Of a stretch of DNA of 64,000 bases, positions 37,136 to 47,441 are shown one piece after another; within the stretch, counting starts at the first letter, position 1, and each line of letters opens with the position of its first letter. The position numbers were made by a program, and so were the translations under genes. The notes under the pieces were generated by a model. The model searched no databases and was not told the origin of the DNA. It was given only the letters and a program-made list of their open reading frames with translations. The stretch is from Palleniella muris (GTDB lineage Bacteria; Bacteroidota; Bacteroidia; Bacteroidales; Bacteroidaceae), in NCBI RefSeq assembly GCF_004792655.1, contig NZ_SRZC01000001.1:186001-250000 (forward strand), in the 5' to 3' direction.

Positions 37136-39244
37136 TCACCATCCCGGGTTCTGGACAAGACCATAGCCCTTGTTGATTTCCGTCTGTGGGAATGGAGACA
37201 TGAGCCATTTCCTTACATCGGTGTCATCAGGATCCATGCCCCACAGTACGCGGCGTACAGGCTTGCTCAGCTCAAACTTCTGATACTCGAAGCGGTTAGG
37301 CTCCTTTGTACCGCTGTTCTTGTCGTCGCCAAGCCATGGGCGTGTCACACGTACCCACTTTCCGTCAGAGCCCTGCTGCATACGGAAGATACCAAGACCA
37401 TGGAGCTGTTTTGTCATCCAGTCAGTGCGCTTGTAGCGAACCATATCCATGAAGCGGGCGTTGGTCAGACCGAGCTCACAAGCACGCTCACGAAGAATCT
37501 CTTCAATCAGAGCATCCTTGTTAGTAGCAATCTCTGGGTGTCCCATTGTGAGAGAGCCAAGACCGACACGCTTGCGGACAACATTGGCCTGATTGATGGC
37601 TTCCGGCAGATTGTCTGTCTGTGCGAGGCACTCAGCATAGATTAGGTACATCTCCGGCATTGTCACCACGTTCCAGTGGTTGTCTGCCTTACGGTGGAAC
37701 TGCTCATCAAGGAGATATTTCACATTACCGTATCCGGTAGGACACATCGTCAGAGTAGCTTCAACAGGTTCATATATTTGGTTCCCGTTCTCGTCCTTCT
37801 TTGGTTTTCCGTCCTTATCCTTTGCCTCTCCCAACACATTGGAGGAAGCATGGTAGCCGCCAACCCAGAACTCAAAGACGTTACCGGTTGATGTGCCGGT
37901 TTCCCATCCGAGCTGTTCCTGCTGACCGTTTACGAAAGCGTTCTCATAGAGACGAGGGTCGCGTGAAGCCTCTTTCTTGAAACCGCCACGGATAGGTGTG
38001 TAGCTAAAGAACAACTTGCCGTTAGAGCCTTCTATACGTCCGGCAGCAAAGTCCTTGTCCCAGTCAAACGGTGTGCCGTCCTTCCATGGGAACATATCCA
38101 CATATTCCTGAGTAGGAGTATAGTTGTTACGGTTGATGCCGTTCTGCTGCCATCCCCATGAGAGCCAGCAGTAAGTACCCTGGGTACCATAGATTGAAAT
38201 CACACGTGTGGTATGGAGAGCCTCCGGACTGTCATCGAGAATGTATCCCATACGGTATGCGTGGCGGTAGCCGTCAGGAGTCTTGCTTGTCGCCTCACGG
38301 AGACCATAGTAGCCGTTTTTCTTCACCTCGTCAAAGAAATCCCTGCATGCCTTCAGGGCATCGTCCCAGCGGCTTTTCTGGTAGTCGCCGTACCATACGA
38401 GATGCTGCTGTTCCGCCTCGCTTGAGCCGTCATAGTAAGGCTTTGCATTGTTGAAGAGCGGAGAAGCGGCAAAGGTAAGAATCTTTGCCTTCATTGCCAT
38501 TGCTCCGGCTTTTGTCCAGCGTCCAACGTTGGTACTGTTGGTCTCCGGAGTGTTGCCGTTATACGCCCACACGAGAGCATCACCCTCTATAGCCTCATCA
38601 AGCAACCCAACCATGAACTTCACGGTTTCATCGACTGTACTGCGTGACATTTCGTAGGAGCCCTCATTGCCGGTGTATGTGTTCCTGATTATCGGCAAGC
38701 CTCCATAGTGCGGGAAAAGATCGAAATAGCGCTCGGCAATAAGGCATTTAGCCTGAGCAACCATATTCTTCTTCTGAGCGTCGGAGAGCCCCGGCACGCG
38801 GCCGATGTTCTCAATCAGCATCCATCCAAGGCGTACCACCTCCCACACATAGTCGTCATTGAATCCCATGAGCGGTGTGGTGTTGGAGTTAAGGCTGCCT
38901 GTATAATAAGAGTTTTCAACCCTTGTGCTTCCCCAGTGAAGCTGGTAGCAGTCAGTCAAGGCATCAAACTTTCCTGTATATGTGTTGGAACTGTTCGGAG
39001 TACCGCTGGCGTTGGCGTATGGCAATCCATAATACTGACGCGCATAGAGCGAGTTCAGGAACTGCTGGGTATAGACAGGACTGCTGAACACAGTGTCCAC
39101 ATTGACCGCTCCACCCGGTGCCTTCTCGATGAAGGCGTTGCCGAACTTTATGTCATCGGTGCAGGCTGAGAGCATTGCAGCTCCAAGAACTGCGACACTC
39201 AGTCCGTTGAATATATTCTTTATTTTCATTTTATTGTTCTTCAT
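37136..39244 (-). CDS. RagB/SusD family glycan-binding lipoprotein (first pair)
   Basis: A 702-residue SusD-type surface lipoprotein, longer than the average 520-600. The lipobox is in AAMLSAC (Cys about residue 28). Typical features are AQAKCLIAERYFDLFPHYGG in the N-terminal helical part and the C-terminal ERACELGLTNARFMDMVRYK. It lies 11 nt downstream of its susC partner, so the pair is tightly coupled. The extra length is in mid-protein loops and may reflect a larger ligand site. Confidence 0.95.
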   Translation of the reverse strand: MKNNKMKIKNIFNGLSVAVLGAAMLSACTDDIKFGNAFIEKAPGGAVNVDTVFSSPVYTQQFLNSLYARQYYGLPYANASGTPNSSNTYTGKFDALTDCYQLHWGSTRVENSYYTGSLNSNTTPLMGFNDDYVWEVVRLGWMLIENIGRVPGLSDAQKKNMVAQAKCLIAERYFDLFPHYGGLPIIRNTYTGNEGSYEMSRSTVDETVKFMVGLLDEAIEGDALVWAYNGNTPETNSTNVGRWTKAGAMAMKAKILTFAASPLFNNAKPYYDGSSEAEQQHLVWYGDYQKSRWDDALKACRDFFDEVKKNGYYGLREATSKTPDGYRHAYRMGYILDDSPEALHTTRVISIYGTQGTYCWLSWGWQQNGINRNNYTPTQEYVDMFPWKDGTPFDWDKDFAAGRIEGSNGKLFFSYTPIRGGFKKEASRDPRLYENAFVNGQQEQLGWETGTSTGNVFEFWVGGYHASSNVLGEAKDKDGKPKKDENGNQIYEPVEATLTMCPTGYGNVKYLLDEQFHRKADNHWNVVTMPEMYLIYAECLAQTDNLPEAINQANVVRKRVGLGSLTMGHPEIATNKDALIEEILRERACELGLTNARFMDMVRYKRTDWMTKQLHGLGIFRMQQGSDGKWVRVTRPWLGDDKNSGTKEPNRFEYQKFELSKPVRRVLWGMDPDDTDVRKWLMSPFPQTEINKGYGLVQNPGW

Positions 39245-39255
39245 ATATGATTAGC

Positions 39256-42200
39256 TTAGAATCCTACTTTAACTGACAGAGTGTAAGTACGCTGCAACGG
39301 ATAAGAAGGAGAATTTGAAGCCCTCACCTCAGGGTCGCCCCACTTGTATGGAGTGAGTGTGAAGAGGTTGTAAGCACTGAGAGCAAGCTGCAGCTGGTTC
39401 ATGCCGAACTTCTTCATCCAAGGCATGCTGAAGTCATAAGCCACCTGCATGGTCTTACAGCGCAGATACTTGGCATCCTTCTCCCATAATGTTGACTGTG
39501 GGTCGTAGTTCTGGGTTTTTCTTCTGAATGTCGGGCGTGGATATTCCGCATTAGGATTCTCCGGTGACCAAGAGTTCTCGAGATGGTAAACCAACAGACC
39601 TCCTTTATTGTCACCAGAAGAATTGTAGAATGGACGGCGGAATGTTCCGTCAATCACACGGCTGACATTCCATGCACCTGTAAACTGGGTGTTGAATGAC
39701 CATCCTTTGTATGAGAATCCGAAAGAGAGACCTGCCATATACTCCGGGTCGTCAGTGTATCCGAGGTCGCGGCTCATGTCGTTGGTGTCAATCTTGCCAT
39801 CATTGTTCAAGTCAACATAGAGTGCATCACCCGGCTTCAACTGGTCGTTTTGGACTATTTGCTCAGGGAATGGCTGACCGAACGTCTTCTCATAGTCTGC
39901 CTCGCAACCCTCATAGTAGTAATTCCAGAACTTATAGAGTGAGCGGCTGCCGATGCGGCGTCCTGCAGTATACATGTACTGCTCGTTCTGTGGAGCCTGA
40001 CGGTCCTCGATAATCTCATTCTGGTTGTAAGAGAGATTGAACTTCGCCCAGTAGCGGAAATCGTTGCCTATCTTGTCCTGCCAGTTGACGGACACCTCAT
40101 GTCCCCAGCTGTCCACGACACCGAAGTTTGTGTAAGGAACAGAGAATCCGAGGAAGGAAGGCACTGTCCCGTCTCTCCACAGGATGTCTGTACGGTGCTC
40201 CTTGAAGTAGTCGTATGATATGCGGAGCTTGTCGTTGAGGAAGTAGACATCAACACCATAGTCCTGCTTGAACGCCTTCTCCCATGTCACGTCGGCATTG
40301 TTCTTGGCCAGCTCCGTGGCACCGTACTGTGTGGAGCCCGTAATGTTGCTGACACCGAAATAGTAAGCATAAGGGTTCGCATCCTTGCCCATACGCTCCA
40401 TCAGGGCTGCACCGTTGACAACGTAAGGGTCGGCAAGATACATGAAGCGGCTGCCGCCAACCTTGTCATTACCTACAAGACCCCATGAAGCACGCAGTTT
40501 CATGAACGAAATGACCTTGCTGAGAGGCTTGAAGAAAGGCTCGTCGCTGATGAGCCATCCCACAGAGCCTGCAGGGAAAGAGCCGAAACGCTTGCCAGGA
40601 GCAAAGTTCTCAGAACCGTTGTAGCCGATGTTGAACTCTGCCATGTAGCGATTCTTGTAGTCATAAGTGACACGGCCCACAAAACCTACATAAGTACGGG
40701 GAATGTCGGAGTAAGTCTTTGGATAATATGTCTTGCTCTGGTTGTAGAGAGCGAGAGCATTGACAGTATGCTCACCGAATGCGCGGCTGTAGCTCAGAGA
40801 GCCCTCGGCATACCAGTCACGACCCTTGCTTGTGCTTGGCTTGTAAGAAGGGTCTGTATCCTGACCTGACTTCAGATACAGCATGTCGTTAGTCGCTGTC
40901 TCAGGATTCCATCTGATTACCGGAGTATAGCTTGCCGTACTTGCAGTAAGTTCCTTTGTGACACCGTAGATAGAGTTGTAGGAGCCCTTCAGCTTCAGTG
41001 ACAAGCCCTTTGTGATGAAGTCAAGCTTTTGGTCAAGGATGACGTCCATCATCAGTCGGTTGTTATTATAATGGTAAGCACCTGGCTGATAAATAATGTA
41101 TGTCATAGGTGCACTGCCAGTGAATGGGAGGACAGAAGTTTTAGTACTTGCAATTACAGGATTGCCGTCTGCATCACGCACAACATTACCTTCATCATCA
41201 TATTCAGGGATAGTGAATGTGTTATATGCAGGGTTTGTATTTGTATAAATGTAACGTCCCTGCTCATCGAAACCCGCACTTGAGAACGGTGATGCCTCAT
41301 ATATAGCCTTAATCATGCCTGAAGCACCCTGACCTGTACGTGGCTTTGTACTGTCATCCACCTTACCTGCGAGGTTCACACTGAGCTTTGTTGTCGGAGT
41401 GACATCTATATCGATGTTGCCACGATAGTTGAAACGCTGGTAGCTGTAGTCAAAGTCATAATCCCTTCCGAAAGACTCGAACAGGCCACCCTGAGTGAAC
41501 ATACCCGCTGAGAGGAAATACTTCACCTTGTTGTTACCGCCGGAAATGTTGACATTGTGCTGCTGCTGGAGCGTCACATCCTTCATGATATAATCTGTCC
41601 AACGCATACTTGGCAGGCGGATAGGATCGGAATTCGTGCGGAAAGCCTCAACGATGTCTGTACTGAACATTGGGGCATCACCGTCGTACGACAACATATT
41701 GTTATAGAAATTTGCATACTCATAAGAGTCCGCCATATCAATCATCTTCGTAGGAGTGAGAGCTGAGAAGCTGACATTTGCTGAGATGCGTGCCTTGCCT
41801 TCCTTACCACGCTTTGTGGTTATGAGGATTACACCGTTAGCACCACGCACACCGAACACGGCAGTAGCTGACGCGTCCTTCAGGACTGTAACGCTCTCGA
41901 TTTCGTTAGGGTCGATGTCCCACATCTCACGCTCCACACCATCCACCTGGATGAGTGGCTTCACAGCATCAGAGCCGGCGAAAGTAGCCTTACCACGCAC
42001 GAATATGTCGGCAGCATCTGAACCCGGCTCACCTGAGAACTGCACAGAGGTGACGCCTGAGAGCTGTCCCGCCAGCACGTTGTTGACAGAGCTGACAGGA
42101 GTGCGGACAAGATCCTCACTCTTTATGGAAGAGATGGCACCTGTCACAGTGACCTTCTTCTGAGTGCCGTAGGCAACGACCTCCACACCCTGAAGCATGG

Positions 42201-42582
42201 TGGCGTCCTCCTTGAGAGTCACTTTCATGTTGTCCTTGGCAGTGACAATCTGGTCAGCGTAGCCGATGTACACAATCTTGAGTTTGTCACCTGCCTTTGC
42301 CTTGATGGAGAAGTTTCCTTCAAAGTCGGTGATGGCAGCGTTCTGTGCCGATGTGGCACCTGATGCGCTGACAAGATAAACAGTCGCTCCGATAACAGGC
42401 TCGCCGGTTGGGTCAAGCACAGTACCCTTGATGACTCCCGCAGGCTGGAGGGCAGCAACGCCTGTGACCGCCTGTGCCGGCAAGACACCAAGATTGGGAG
42501 CAAACACCAAAGCGGAAGCGCACAACACCATTGCCGGCAGTTTGCAGGCTCCACTCGTGTTCAGTAGTCTGATTTTGCTCAT
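39256..42582 (-). CDS. SusC/RagA TonB-dependent outer-membrane transporter (first pair)
   Basis: Full-length 1108-residue importer. It has a signal peptide (about 1-38), a CarboxypepD_reg-like extension (about 50-125: GVIKGTVLDPTGEPVIGATV to VEVVAYGTQKK), the plug (VDGVEREMWDIDPNEIESVT, then LKDASATAVFGVRGANGVIL), and a 22-strand barrel ending TYTLSVKVGF. It is the first gene of the SusC/D operon and diverges from the regulator gene. A -7 box at 42796-42803 predicts a leader of about 200 nt. Confidence 0.96.
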   Translation of the reverse strand: MSKIRLLNTSGACKLPAMVLCASALVFAPNLGVLPAQAVTGVAALQPAGVIKGTVLDPTGEPVIGATVYLVSASGATSAQNAAITDFEGNFSIKAKAGDKLKIVYIGYADQIVTAKDNMKVTLKEDATMLQGVEVVAYGTQKKVTVTGAISSIKSEDLVRTPVSSVNNVLAGQLSGVTSVQFSGEPGSDAADIFVRGKATFAGSDAVKPLIQVDGVEREMWDIDPNEIESVTVLKDASATAVFGVRGANGVILITTKRGKEGKARISANVSFSALTPTKMIDMADSYEYANFYNNMLSYDGDAPMFSTDIVEAFRTNSDPIRLPSMRWTDYIMKDVTLQQQHNVNISGGNNKVKYFLSAGMFTQGGLFESFGRDYDFDYSYQRFNYRGNIDIDVTPTTKLSVNLAGKVDDSTKPRTGQGASGMIKAIYEASPFSSAGFDEQGRYIYTNTNPAYNTFTIPEYDDEGNVVRDADGNPVIASTKTSVLPFTGSAPMTYIIYQPGAYHYNNNRLMMDVILDQKLDFITKGLSLKLKGSYNSIYGVTKELTASTASYTPVIRWNPETATNDMLYLKSGQDTDPSYKPSTSKGRDWYAEGSLSYSRAFGEHTVNALALYNQSKTYYPKTYSDIPRTYVGFVGRVTYDYKNRYMAEFNIGYNGSENFAPGKRFGSFPAGSVGWLISDEPFFKPLSKVISFMKLRASWGLVGNDKVGGSRFMYLADPYVVNGAALMERMGKDANPYAYYFGVSNITGSTQYGATELAKNNADVTWEKAFKQDYGVDVYFLNDKLRISYDYFKEHRTDILWRDGTVPSFLGFSVPYTNFGVVDSWGHEVSVNWQDKIGNDFRYWAKFNLSYNQNEIIEDRQAPQNEQYMYTAGRRIGSRSLYKFWNYYYEGCEADYEKTFGQPFPEQIVQNDQLKPGDALYVDLNNDGKIDTNDMSRDLGYTDDPEYMAGLSFGFSYKGWSFNTQFTGAWNVSRVIDGTFRRPFYNSSGDNKGGLLVYHLENSWSPENPNAEYPRPTFRRKTQNYDPQSTLWEKDAKYLRCKTMQVAYDFSMPWMKKFGMNQLQLALSAYNLFTLTPYKWGDPEVRASNSPSYPLQRTYTLSVKVGF

Positions 42583-42795
42583 AAGTTTAGTTGTAAATTA
42601 TTTTATTGTTAGTTTTGTCGCGTCTGATTACAAGCCAAACAACTCCGGGACTTGCCGTGCAAGCAGGAAACGCCATAGCAGGGCAGCCATGACAAAGGAC
42701 ATTGGCGTACCTTTGCAGAGCCGGATTCTTGGTTCGTAAATTGCTTTTTAGGTTGTAGTGATTAGTGAATTTTCGCTTTTCATTAAATTTAGTTG

Positions 42796-42831
42796 CAAAA
42801 TTAACTTTCATTTTACATTTTTATATGCAAA
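42796..42831 (-). promoter_or_regulatory. Candidate promoter of the susC1 operon
   Basis: Minus-strand TAATTTTG (42796-42803), with TTTG 24 nt upstream (42828-42831), slightly wide spacing. The predicted start near 42789 leaves an untranslated leader of about 205 nt. No known riboswitch fold was recognised in that leader. Confidence 0.5.
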
Positions 42832-42878
42832 TTTGTGCAATATGCATGTATATTTTTCCAAATATTAAAAAAATATTG

Positions 42879-42886
42879 TAACTTTG
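42879..42886 (+). promoter_or_regulatory. -7 box of the hybrid regulator gene
   Basis: TAACTTTG, a TAnnTTTG match, predicting a start near 42893 and a leader of about 43 nt. No clear -33 TTG at the right distance. Confidence 0.45.
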
Positions 42887-42935
42887 CTCTTGAAAACAAG
42901 AAAACTGTCTGATACTACACCTTATAATATACAAT

Positions 42936-45900
42936 ATGCCTTTACATAAATCCATCATCCTTCTACTTGCGGCAGCCTTCTCCCTTCTCGCGGATGCGCA
43001 GACCACGGCACAAGGATTTTCCATATATTCCAAGCGGATAACCTCCGACAACGGACTGCCATGCAATTTCGTCCGTTCCATCGCACAAGACAGGAAGGGA
43101 TTCATGTGGTTCTCCACTCTCAACGGCTTGTGCAGGTACGACGGGAACACGATGAAAGTGTTCAATCCGCAGGGATACGGACAGAATTCCATTTACGACG
43201 ACCGCATCGACTGGGTGATGGAAGACGCACACCGGCACCTGTGGGTCCTCACCATGAACATGAAGAGCTACTGCCTGGACCTGCGCACCGACAAGTTCCT
43301 TGACATGAACGGACTCCTCGGGACAGGATTCCAGTGCAAGAGGATGGCGATGTCAAATGACGGCAGGAGGATATGGCTCTATGGATACGGCACAGTACTG
43401 ATTACTGTCGGCAATGACGGCAGCCTGTCGGCAAAGAGCTTCAAGGACAAGATGGCAAGAAACTTCCAGTTCATCTACGAAACCTCCAATCACGAGACTA
43501 TCGCAGGCAACGACAAAGGACTGTTCATCTTTGACGGAAAAGGCTTCCGGCATTTGAAGCACCATGGCAGATTCACCAATGCCACGGAGATTGCAGGACG
43601 GCTTGTCGTCTGTGGCAGCAGCAATGACAGTTTCATGTACTTCAACACAAAGGCAAACACGCTCACTCCCGTCCCTGCCGACTGGACGAACGACAACCTG
43701 CCTGACCTGCGCACCGACAACAAAGGCAACTGCTGGCTCTACAACAAGGACTTCGTACTCACACGCATCGACAAGCGCACCGGCACTGTCATCCGCATAA
43801 ACGCACCGGGACGAGACGGCAGCAGCGCAAACTTCAGGTACAATGTCGTGGAGGACTCGCGCGGACTGATCTGGATAAGCACTGACCATTGCGGACTGCT
43901 GATGTACAACAAGCGCACCGGCGAACTCACAAACTTCAGGGCCGGCAACAGCGGGACATCGCCGATAGGCCAGAACAACCTCCTCTACACGTTCCTTGAC
44001 AAGGACGACCACGTATGGGTAAGCTCCTGGTACACAGGCATAAGCTGCATAAATGTCTCACGCAATGTCACCACCGAGACGTACAAAGGCGAACAGGTGC
44101 GCATGATTTGCCAGCCGATAAAGGGCGGCGACATCTATGTCGGCACAAAGAACACTACCTTGGACACTTATGACGCAACGTTCTCCATACAGAAAAACTC
44201 TGAGAAATTCCCACACAGCGTCTACTCCGTGGCCTTCGACAGCGAAGGGACACAATGGCTTGGACTGCGCGACGGCGGAATAATCATCGGCGACAAGCTC
44301 TACAACCGGCAGTCAGGCAACGCCGAAAGCCTGTCGAACGACGCCGTGTTCAGCATCCTCCGCGACAGCAAGAACCGCATGTGGATAACCACACACGGCG
44401 GCGGACTGAACCTTGCCGTGAAGCAAAAGGACGGCACTTACCGCTTCCGCCACTTCCTTGACAAGGAGTACAACATCAGTTGCACACGCAACATCGTCGA
44501 GGACAACGACGGAAACCTGTGGGTCAGCACTAACGCCGGAGTGGTCATAGCCAATCCTGACAGAATCATCGGCAACCCTGACGACTACCTCTTGCTCAGC
44601 GTGGAGAACAACAAGCTGAGGAGCAACCTCGTGCGCATGGTCTACAAGGACTCGAAAGGCAACATCTGGATTGCCGAGACGGGAAAGGGATTCGCCATGT
44701 GGAACGCCTCAGCACACAGGAAAAAGGCTGCCGGCAAAGGGAAATACACTCTCAACAGCATACAGCTGGAGCATTTCGGCATAAACAACGGACTGTCAAG
44801 CCCTATGGTGCAGGGATTCCTCGAAGACAGGAGAGGCAACCTGTGGGTGACCACAGAATATGGCATCTCACGCTTCAACCCTGCCACAAAGAGCTGCCAG
44901 ACTTACCGCTTCTTCAACGACATCATCTATAACGCCTACTCCGAATGCGCCGCACTGGAGCTTGCCAACGGCGCACTGCTATTCGGAAAGGACGACGGAC
45001 TGGAGATAATCGCCAACCCTTCACTCTTGGACAAGAACAAGGAGAAGGTGGTAGACATACTCTTCACCAACATCTCCGTGGCTGAGGACGGGAAAAGCGA
45101 CCTGCTGTCCCTCGCCTACTCCGACCGCCTGCAACTGGAATATACGGACAACTCCTTCCGCATAAACTTCTCCACCATGGAGTTCCCCGTCAACGGCGAG
45201 ACACGCTACTCCTACCGGCTTGAAGGATACGACAAACGCTGGAGCAGCTACGACACACAGGCTTTCGCCGAATACAAGAACCTCGAGCCGGGCACTTACC
45301 GCCTGCATGTCAGGGCCATAAGCAGCCAGGGCGTCGCAGGAAAGGAGAGCATACTGGAAATAACCATAAAACCGCCATTCTACCGCACATGGTGGGCGTA
45401 CCTCCTGTACTCGCTCTTCACACTTGCCGTGGCGTACTACATCTACCGCCTGACAAAGCAGCGTTACCGCCTGCGCCAGAGGATAAAGGTGGAACGCGAA
45501 CTGACGGACTACAAACTGAAGTTCTTCACCAACATCTCACACGAGTTCCGCACACCGCTGACACTCATACAGTCGTCCCTCGAGACAATCACCGTCAACA
45601 CGGACATCGTCAAGCAGTATCCGCAGCTGAGCATAATGGAGCGAAGCACAAACCGCATGGTGCGACTCATCAACCAGCTCCTGGAGTTCCGCAAGATGAT
45701 GAACGGCAAACTGCATCTCGCTCTCGAGGAGGACGACATCATTGCCTTCGTCCGCGACATTTTCTATACCTTCAACCTCATGGCAGAGGACAAGAAGATA
45801 ACCATGACATTCAACACCTTCACCGACAAACATGTGATGTTCTTCGACAAGAGCAATGTCGACAAAGTGGTCTACAACCTTATCTCCAACGCCATAAAGT

Positions 45901-47075
45901 ACACTCCGGCAGGGGGAAATGTCTCTCTCGACATGCAACTGAACAATGACAACACGCTGAGCATAAAGGTCGCCGACGACGGACTCGGTGTGCCGAAGCA
46001 CAAGCAGCAGGAACTCTTCAGCCGCTTCATGCAGACTTCCTTCGCCGCCGACTCCATCGGTGTGGGACTGAATCTCGCCATGGAACTTGTCAAGACGCAC
46101 CACGGCTCGCTGACATTCGAGGAGAACCGCCCAAAAGGGTCGGTGTTCACAGTGACACTGCCGACGGACAAGAGTGTCTATGCCTCCGGCGATTTCCTCG
46201 TCACAGCACCGGAGAAGGAAAATCCAAAAATCACCCCCCCCGAAAACAAAAACGAACATCTATCTGACAATCTGAAAGATAGGCTGCAAAGCCTATCCTC
46301 TTGCGCAATACTTGTGATAGAGGATGATGTTGACATACGCAACCTTCTGCAGAACACACTGTCCTACTATTTCAGGACAGACGGCGCACCTGACGGGGAG
46401 ACCGGTCTGAAAATGGCTCTCGAGAACCACTACGACCTTATCGTCTCTGACGTGATGATGCCGGGCATCAACGGCTACGAACTGACAAAACGCCTGAAAC
46501 AGAACTTCGAGACGTGCCACATCCCTATCATCCTCCTTACGGCTCTCAACGTGCCTGACAAGTATCAGGAGGGCATCGAGTCGGGAGCCGACGCATACAT
46601 CGTCAAGCCGTTCTCCATGAAACTGCTCCTTGCGCGCATCTTCAACCTCATCGAACAGAGGAACAAGATACGCGAACGGTTCTCCAACGACCTGACCTAC
46701 AACGCGCCGGTAATCAGCAAGAACGACAAGGACAAGGACTTCGCCGACCAGATGCTGGCAATAGTGAAGAAGAACATGACCAACTCTGACTTCTCTGCCG
46801 ATGACTTCGCGGCAGAGATGCACCTCGGACGCAGCATCTTCTACAAAAAGGTGAAGGGCGTGACAGGCTGCTCGCCTATGGAGTACATAAAGAAAATCCG
46901 CATGAAGAAGGCGGCGGAACTCCTGCAGGACACTAACCTGACCATCGCCGATGTTACCTACAAGGTGGGCATCAGCGACCCGTTCTATTTCTCGAAATGC
47001 TTCAAGGCGCAGTTCGGCATGGCACCATCCGCCTACCAGAAGCAGTTCAAGGATGGCGGAAAGAAAGAGGAGTGA
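42936..47075 (+). CDS. Hybrid two-component system regulator (HTCS) of the pectin PUL
   Basis: One-chain sensor, kinase, receiver and AraC-type regulator of 1379 residues. Order: signal peptide (1-22); periplasmic propeller repeats (about 30-730, recurring motifs such as GFMWFSTLNGLCRYDG and NLWVSTNAG); Y_Y_Y domain (about 740-810); one membrane helix (about 816-838); HisKA with His in FTNISHEFRTPL (about 869); HATPase_c with NLISNAIKYTP (about 978); receiver (about 1120-1235, phospho-Asp in DLIVSDVMMPG, Lys in VKPFS); and a two-HTH AraC domain (about 1280-1370). HTCS proteins bind a breakdown oligosaccharide in the periplasm and activate the cognate PUL. A run of eight C (46234-46241) lies in the linker between kinase and receiver. 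Confidence 0.96.
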   Translation: MPLHKSIILLLAAAFSLLADAQTTAQGFSIYSKRITSDNGLPCNFVRSIAQDRKGFMWFSTLNGLCRYDGNTMKVFNPQGYGQNSIYDDRIDWVMEDAHRHLWVLTMNMKSYCLDLRTDKFLDMNGLLGTGFQCKRMAMSNDGRRIWLYGYGTVLITVGNDGSLSAKSFKDKMARNFQFIYETSNHETIAGNDKGLFIFDGKGFRHLKHHGRFTNATEIAGRLVVCGSSNDSFMYFNTKANTLTPVPADWTNDNLPDLRTDNKGNCWLYNKDFVLTRIDKRTGTVIRINAPGRDGSSANFRYNVVEDSRGLIWISTDHCGLLMYNKRTGELTNFRAGNSGTSPIGQNNLLYTFLDKDDHVWVSSWYTGISCINVSRNVTTETYKGEQVRMICQPIKGGDIYVGTKNTTLDTYDATFSIQKNSEKFPHSVYSVAFDSEGTQWLGLRDGGIIIGDKLYNRQSGNAESLSNDAVFSILRDSKNRMWITTHGGGLNLAVKQKDGTYRFRHFLDKEYNISCTRNIVEDNDGNLWVSTNAGVVIANPDRIIGNPDDYLLLSVENNKLRSNLVRMVYKDSKGNIWIAETGKGFAMWNASAHRKKAAGKGKYTLNSIQLEHFGINNGLSSPMVQGFLEDRRGNLWVTTEYGISRFNPATKSCQTYRFFNDIIYNAYSECAALELANGALLFGKDDGLEIIANPSLLDKNKEKVVDILFTNISVAEDGKSDLLSLAYSDRLQLEYTDNSFRINFSTMEFPVNGETRYSYRLEGYDKRWSSYDTQAFAEYKNLEPGTYRLHVRAISSQGVAGKESILEITIKPPFYRTWWAYLLYSLFTLAVAYYIYRLTKQRYRLRQRIKVERELTDYKLKFFTNISHEFRTPLTLIQSSLETITVNTDIVKQYPQLSIMERSTNRMVRLINQLLEFRKMMNGKLHLALEEDDIIAFVRDIFYTFNLMAEDKKITMTFNTFTDKHVMFFDKSNVDKVVYNLISNAIKYTPAGGNVSLDMQLNNDNTLSIKVADDGLGVPKHKQQELFSRFMQTSFAADSIGVGLNLAMELVKTHHGSLTFEENRPKGSVFTVTLPTDKSVYASGDFLVTAPEKENPKITPPENKNEHLSDNLKDRLQSLSSCAILVIEDDVDIRNLLQNTLSYYFRTDGAPDGETGLKMALENHYDLIVSDVMMPGINGYELTKRLKQNFETCHIPIILLTALNVPDKYQEGIESGADAYIVKPFSMKLLLARIFNLIEQRNKIRERFSNDLTYNAPVISKNDKDKDFADQMLAIVKKNMTNSDFSADDFAAEMHLGRSIFYKKVKGVTGCSPMEYIKKIRMKKAAELLQDTNLTIADVTYKVGISDPFYFSKCFKAQFGMAPSAYQKQFKDGGKKEE

Positions 47076-47144
47076 CGCAGCGTAAGGGCAGCTTGCCACT
47101 GCTCAAAGATTGCCAAAAGCACACATTAATATAATTACAAGCCA

Positions 47145-47184
47145 GCACGCCGGGATAACATTCAAACGTTGTCTCGGCGTGTTT
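47145..47184 (+). terminator. Terminator of the HTCS gene
   Basis: CACGCCGGGATAAC (47145-47158) pairs with GTTGTCTCGGCGTG (47167-47180), 14 positions with two G-U or mismatched pairs, 8-nt loop, followed by TTTTC. Confidence 0.65.
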
Positions 47185-47236
47185 TCATGTCAGACAAAGA
47201 CAAAACGAAAAAGTTCCTGTCTCTGAGGCCTTTGCA

Positions 47237-47324
47237 AAAGGTAACACTTTACACCATAAAAGGTAACACTTTACACGGCAAAAGCTAACCTTTCGCATGA
47301 TAAAAGGTTACCCTGTGAAAAGCG
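47237..47324. repeat. 22-bp tandem array, four units
   Basis: Units start at 47237, 47259, 47281 and 47303. Cores read AAAGGTAACACTTT (twice), AAAGCTAACCTTT and AAAGGTTACCCTG. It lies between the HTCS terminator and the PL11 operator/promoter. Confidence 0.9.
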
Positions 47325-47441
47325 ATGCCCCAAAGGCGGTTTTTGCAACCACCATGCGGACAAAACCACTCCCTTGGCACGCCGCAAGGCAGGCAATGCC
47401 CGATGCCGGGCTGCCTTTTGGGAGCCACACAACATATATAC

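Noticed and set aside
46277-46300. Hairpin AGGCTGCAAAGCCT inside the HTCS gene
   Set aside because: It is a short stem inside the coding linker with no T-run; coding constraint and chance explain it.
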